From: Phycisphaerales bacterium
GTDB taxonomy: Bacteria > Planctomycetota > Phycisphaerae > Sedimentisphaerales > UBA12454
Length of the DNA: 64,000 nucleotides
Direction: 5' to 3'
NCBI GenBank assembly: GCA_003142595.1
Contig: PLMU01000013.1
Span: forward strand, 1 to 64,000
Of the stretch, positions 62,700 to 64,000 are shown piece after piece; positions within the stretch are counted from its first letter, which is position 1; the number at the start of each line of letters is the position of its first letter. Below the pieces are notes generated by a model, which did no database searches, was not told the DNA's origin, and was given only the letters and a program-made list of their open reading frames with translations. Made by a program: the position numbers and the translations under genes.

Positions 62700-64000
62700 T
62701 TAATAATTCATAATAAAACTAACTAAAAGTCTGACACCATAACCAATCGAGCCGGCAGGAGTGTATTTCTGCATCGGTTCAGAAGCGTCCATTTTACCGG
62801 CTATATCAAGATGAGCCCAAGTCAAACCTTTTGCAAACTCGCCAAGAAAAGCCGCGCCAGTGCAAGCACCGCCATACCTGCCGCCAGTATTCTTCAGGTC
62901 GGCAATTTTGGCTTTCATTTCATCAATATATTCCTGCTCATAAGGCAATCGCCAAACAGGTTCGCAACTGTCCTTTGCGGCGGCTTCAATCTTTTCGGCA
63001 AGCTTCTGGTCGTTTGCAAATAGGCCGGCCTTGTGCTTGCCAAGAGCAACTACACAAGCGCCCGTCAATGTCGCAAGGTCAATAACGGTTTTGCATTTCA
63101 AACGCTTTGCCTGCTCAATGCCATCACATAAAACAACCCTGCCCTCGGCATCAGTATTCAAAATCTCAACCGTCTTGCCGCTGAATGTCGTCACAATATC
63201 GCCCGGCAAATAACTGCCGCCATCAGGCCTGTTCTCAGCGGCACAAATAACGCCATAAACCTGGACAGGCAATTTTAATTTCGCGATTACTTCCATAGCC
63301 ATCAAAACCGCGGCGCCGCCGGTCATATCATATTTCATCTCGTGCATATCCGCGGCAGGCTTCAAACTTATACCGCCTGAATCAAATGTTATCGCTTTGC
63401 CGACAAGTGCAATCGGCTCGGCATTTTTCGCCTTGCCCCGCGGCGTGTATTTTAAAATTATCATTCTCGGCTTGTTTGTCGCGCCCTTGCCGACGGCCAA
63501 CAGGCCGCCGATTTTTTGCTGAGCCAGCTTTTTTTCGTCAAGAACCGTGCAGCTAAGACCAGATACCGAGGCGGCGACTTTTTTTGCCTGATTCGCAAAT
63601 TCCTGAGGATAGAGAATATTCGCGGGCCGATTGCACAAAGTCCTTGCAAAATTCTGGGCATCACCGATTATCTGGCCGATTTTTATTCCTTCATTTATTT
63701 TTCTGACAGTGGCCAAATCCTGGTCAACTACAGAGACGGAAAGAGAATTTCCCCTGCCGTTTTCCTGCCCAGTTACAAATTCATCATATCTGTATCCGCC
63801 AAAGTGGACCGCTTCGGCGATTACCTGGCCGAGGCGATGGAAATCGATTTTTGTTCCACTTTCGCCAAGGCTGTGCGGGACGGGTTCATTGTGCCGAAAA
63901 ATGGCAAGCGTTTTGGCGTGGACGTTAACGGCTTCAAAAGCCGCTTTGGAGTCGGCCTGCAGGACAGTAGCGGCATTTTTCTTTTTCAGTTCGCCGAGGC
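62700..64000 (-). CDS. Leucyl aminopeptidase (M17), N-terminus beyond the window
   Basis: The reading frame stays open to the right edge, so the true start lies outside; a TTG at 63716 is an internal codon. The visible part of about 433 residues covers the end of the N-terminal domain and the whole peptidase M17 domain. Metal ligands and signature are seen: [17 protein letters not shown] (Lys and Asp), [14 protein letters not shown], the signature [13 protein letters not shown], and [14 protein letters not shown]. It hydrolyses N-terminal residues of peptides in the cytoplasm. It starts the short folE/QueD operon. Confidence 0.93.
   Translation of the reverse strand, partial: LGELKKKNAATVLQADSKAAFEAVNVHAKTLAIFRHNEPVPHSLGESGTKIDFHRLGQVIAEAVHFGGYRYDEFVTGQENGRGNSLSVSVVDQDLATVRKINEGIKIGQIIGDAQNFARTLCNRPANILYPQEFANQAKKVAASVSGLSCTVLDEKKLAQQKIGGLLAVGKGATNKPRMIILKYTPRGKAKNAEPIALVGKAITFDSGGISLKPAADMHEMKYDMTGGAAVLMAMEVIAKLKLPVQVYGVICAAENRPDGGSYLPGDIVTTFSGKTVEILNTDAEGRVVLCDGIEQAKRLKCKTVIDLATLTGACVVALGKHKAGLFANDQKLAEKIEAAAKDSCEPVWRLPYEQEYIDEMKAKIADLKNTGGRYGGACTGAAFLGEFAKGLTWAHLDIAGKMDASEPMQKYTPAGSIGYGVRLLVSFIMNY

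Overview
The window is 64 kb of gene-dense, moderately AT-rich bacterial chromosome without rRNA or tRNA genes. Gene content suggests a Gram-negative, Planctomycetota-like bacterium, perhaps of class Phycisphaerae. The clues are a TIGR03790-type secreted protein, a lipid-A-N-terminal-domain protein, a YfhO-type membrane protein, a periplasmic propeller protein, HNH and GIY-YIG nucleases and structured intergenic repeats. This placement is inference; no phylogenetic marker gene is present.

Left flank (1-9.1 kb): housekeeping genes. They are the start of a periplasmic-binding-like protein (cut by the edge), a cyclophilin lipoprotein, a DUF47/PiT phosphate-uptake pair, hisH-hisF with a good sigma70-type promoter plus a membrane protein, a nitroreductase/DJ-1 fusion whose DJ-1 nucleophile is missing, a lipid-A-N-terminal-domain protein, VanZ, and a TIGR03790 protein.

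Surface polysaccharide locus (about 9.1-51.75 kb): almost everything here makes, modifies, exports or polymerises a glycan. There are two candidate chain-initiating phosphoglycosyl transferases (9141-9761 and 11568-12755), a flippase (40505-42037) and a polymerase/ligase (42150-43532). Precursor genes include gmd, fcl, a GDP-mannose 3,5-epimerase-like enzyme, a nucleotide-sugar dehydrogenase, two further epimerases and two intact DegT aminotransferases. At least five glycosyltransferases, several acetyltransferases, a pyruvyl-transferase-like protein and an asparagine synthetase follow. In the middle, 34.3-40.2 kb, lies a compact acyl-carrier-protein cassette: an FkbH-like HAD protein, an ACP, a MaoC-type hydratase, an SDR, a ferredoxin/FrhB/hexapeptide-acyltransferase fusion and an aldo-keto reductase. 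It looks like a route that builds a small acid on an ACP and transfers it to the glycan. The locus carries clear scars of rearrangement: two tandem remnants of ferredoxin/FrhB genes, a beheaded glycosyltransferase, and reciprocally truncated acetyltransferase/DegT pairs.

Right accessory stretch (51.75-61.3 kb): an intergenic region with palindromes, a two-gene HNH cassette between AT-rich repeats, an ankyrin gene broken by a one-base deletion that is visible by comparison with its own sister repeat, an Ldh-family oxidoreductase, a small acidic protein, a YfhO protein, a GIY-YIG protein and a lone UvrD-like helicase. Two related structured repeats (55.83 and 58.74 kb) keep a stem by compensatory changes.

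Right edge (61.3-64 kb): a two-domain QueD-like protein, folE and a leucyl aminopeptidase cut by the window end.
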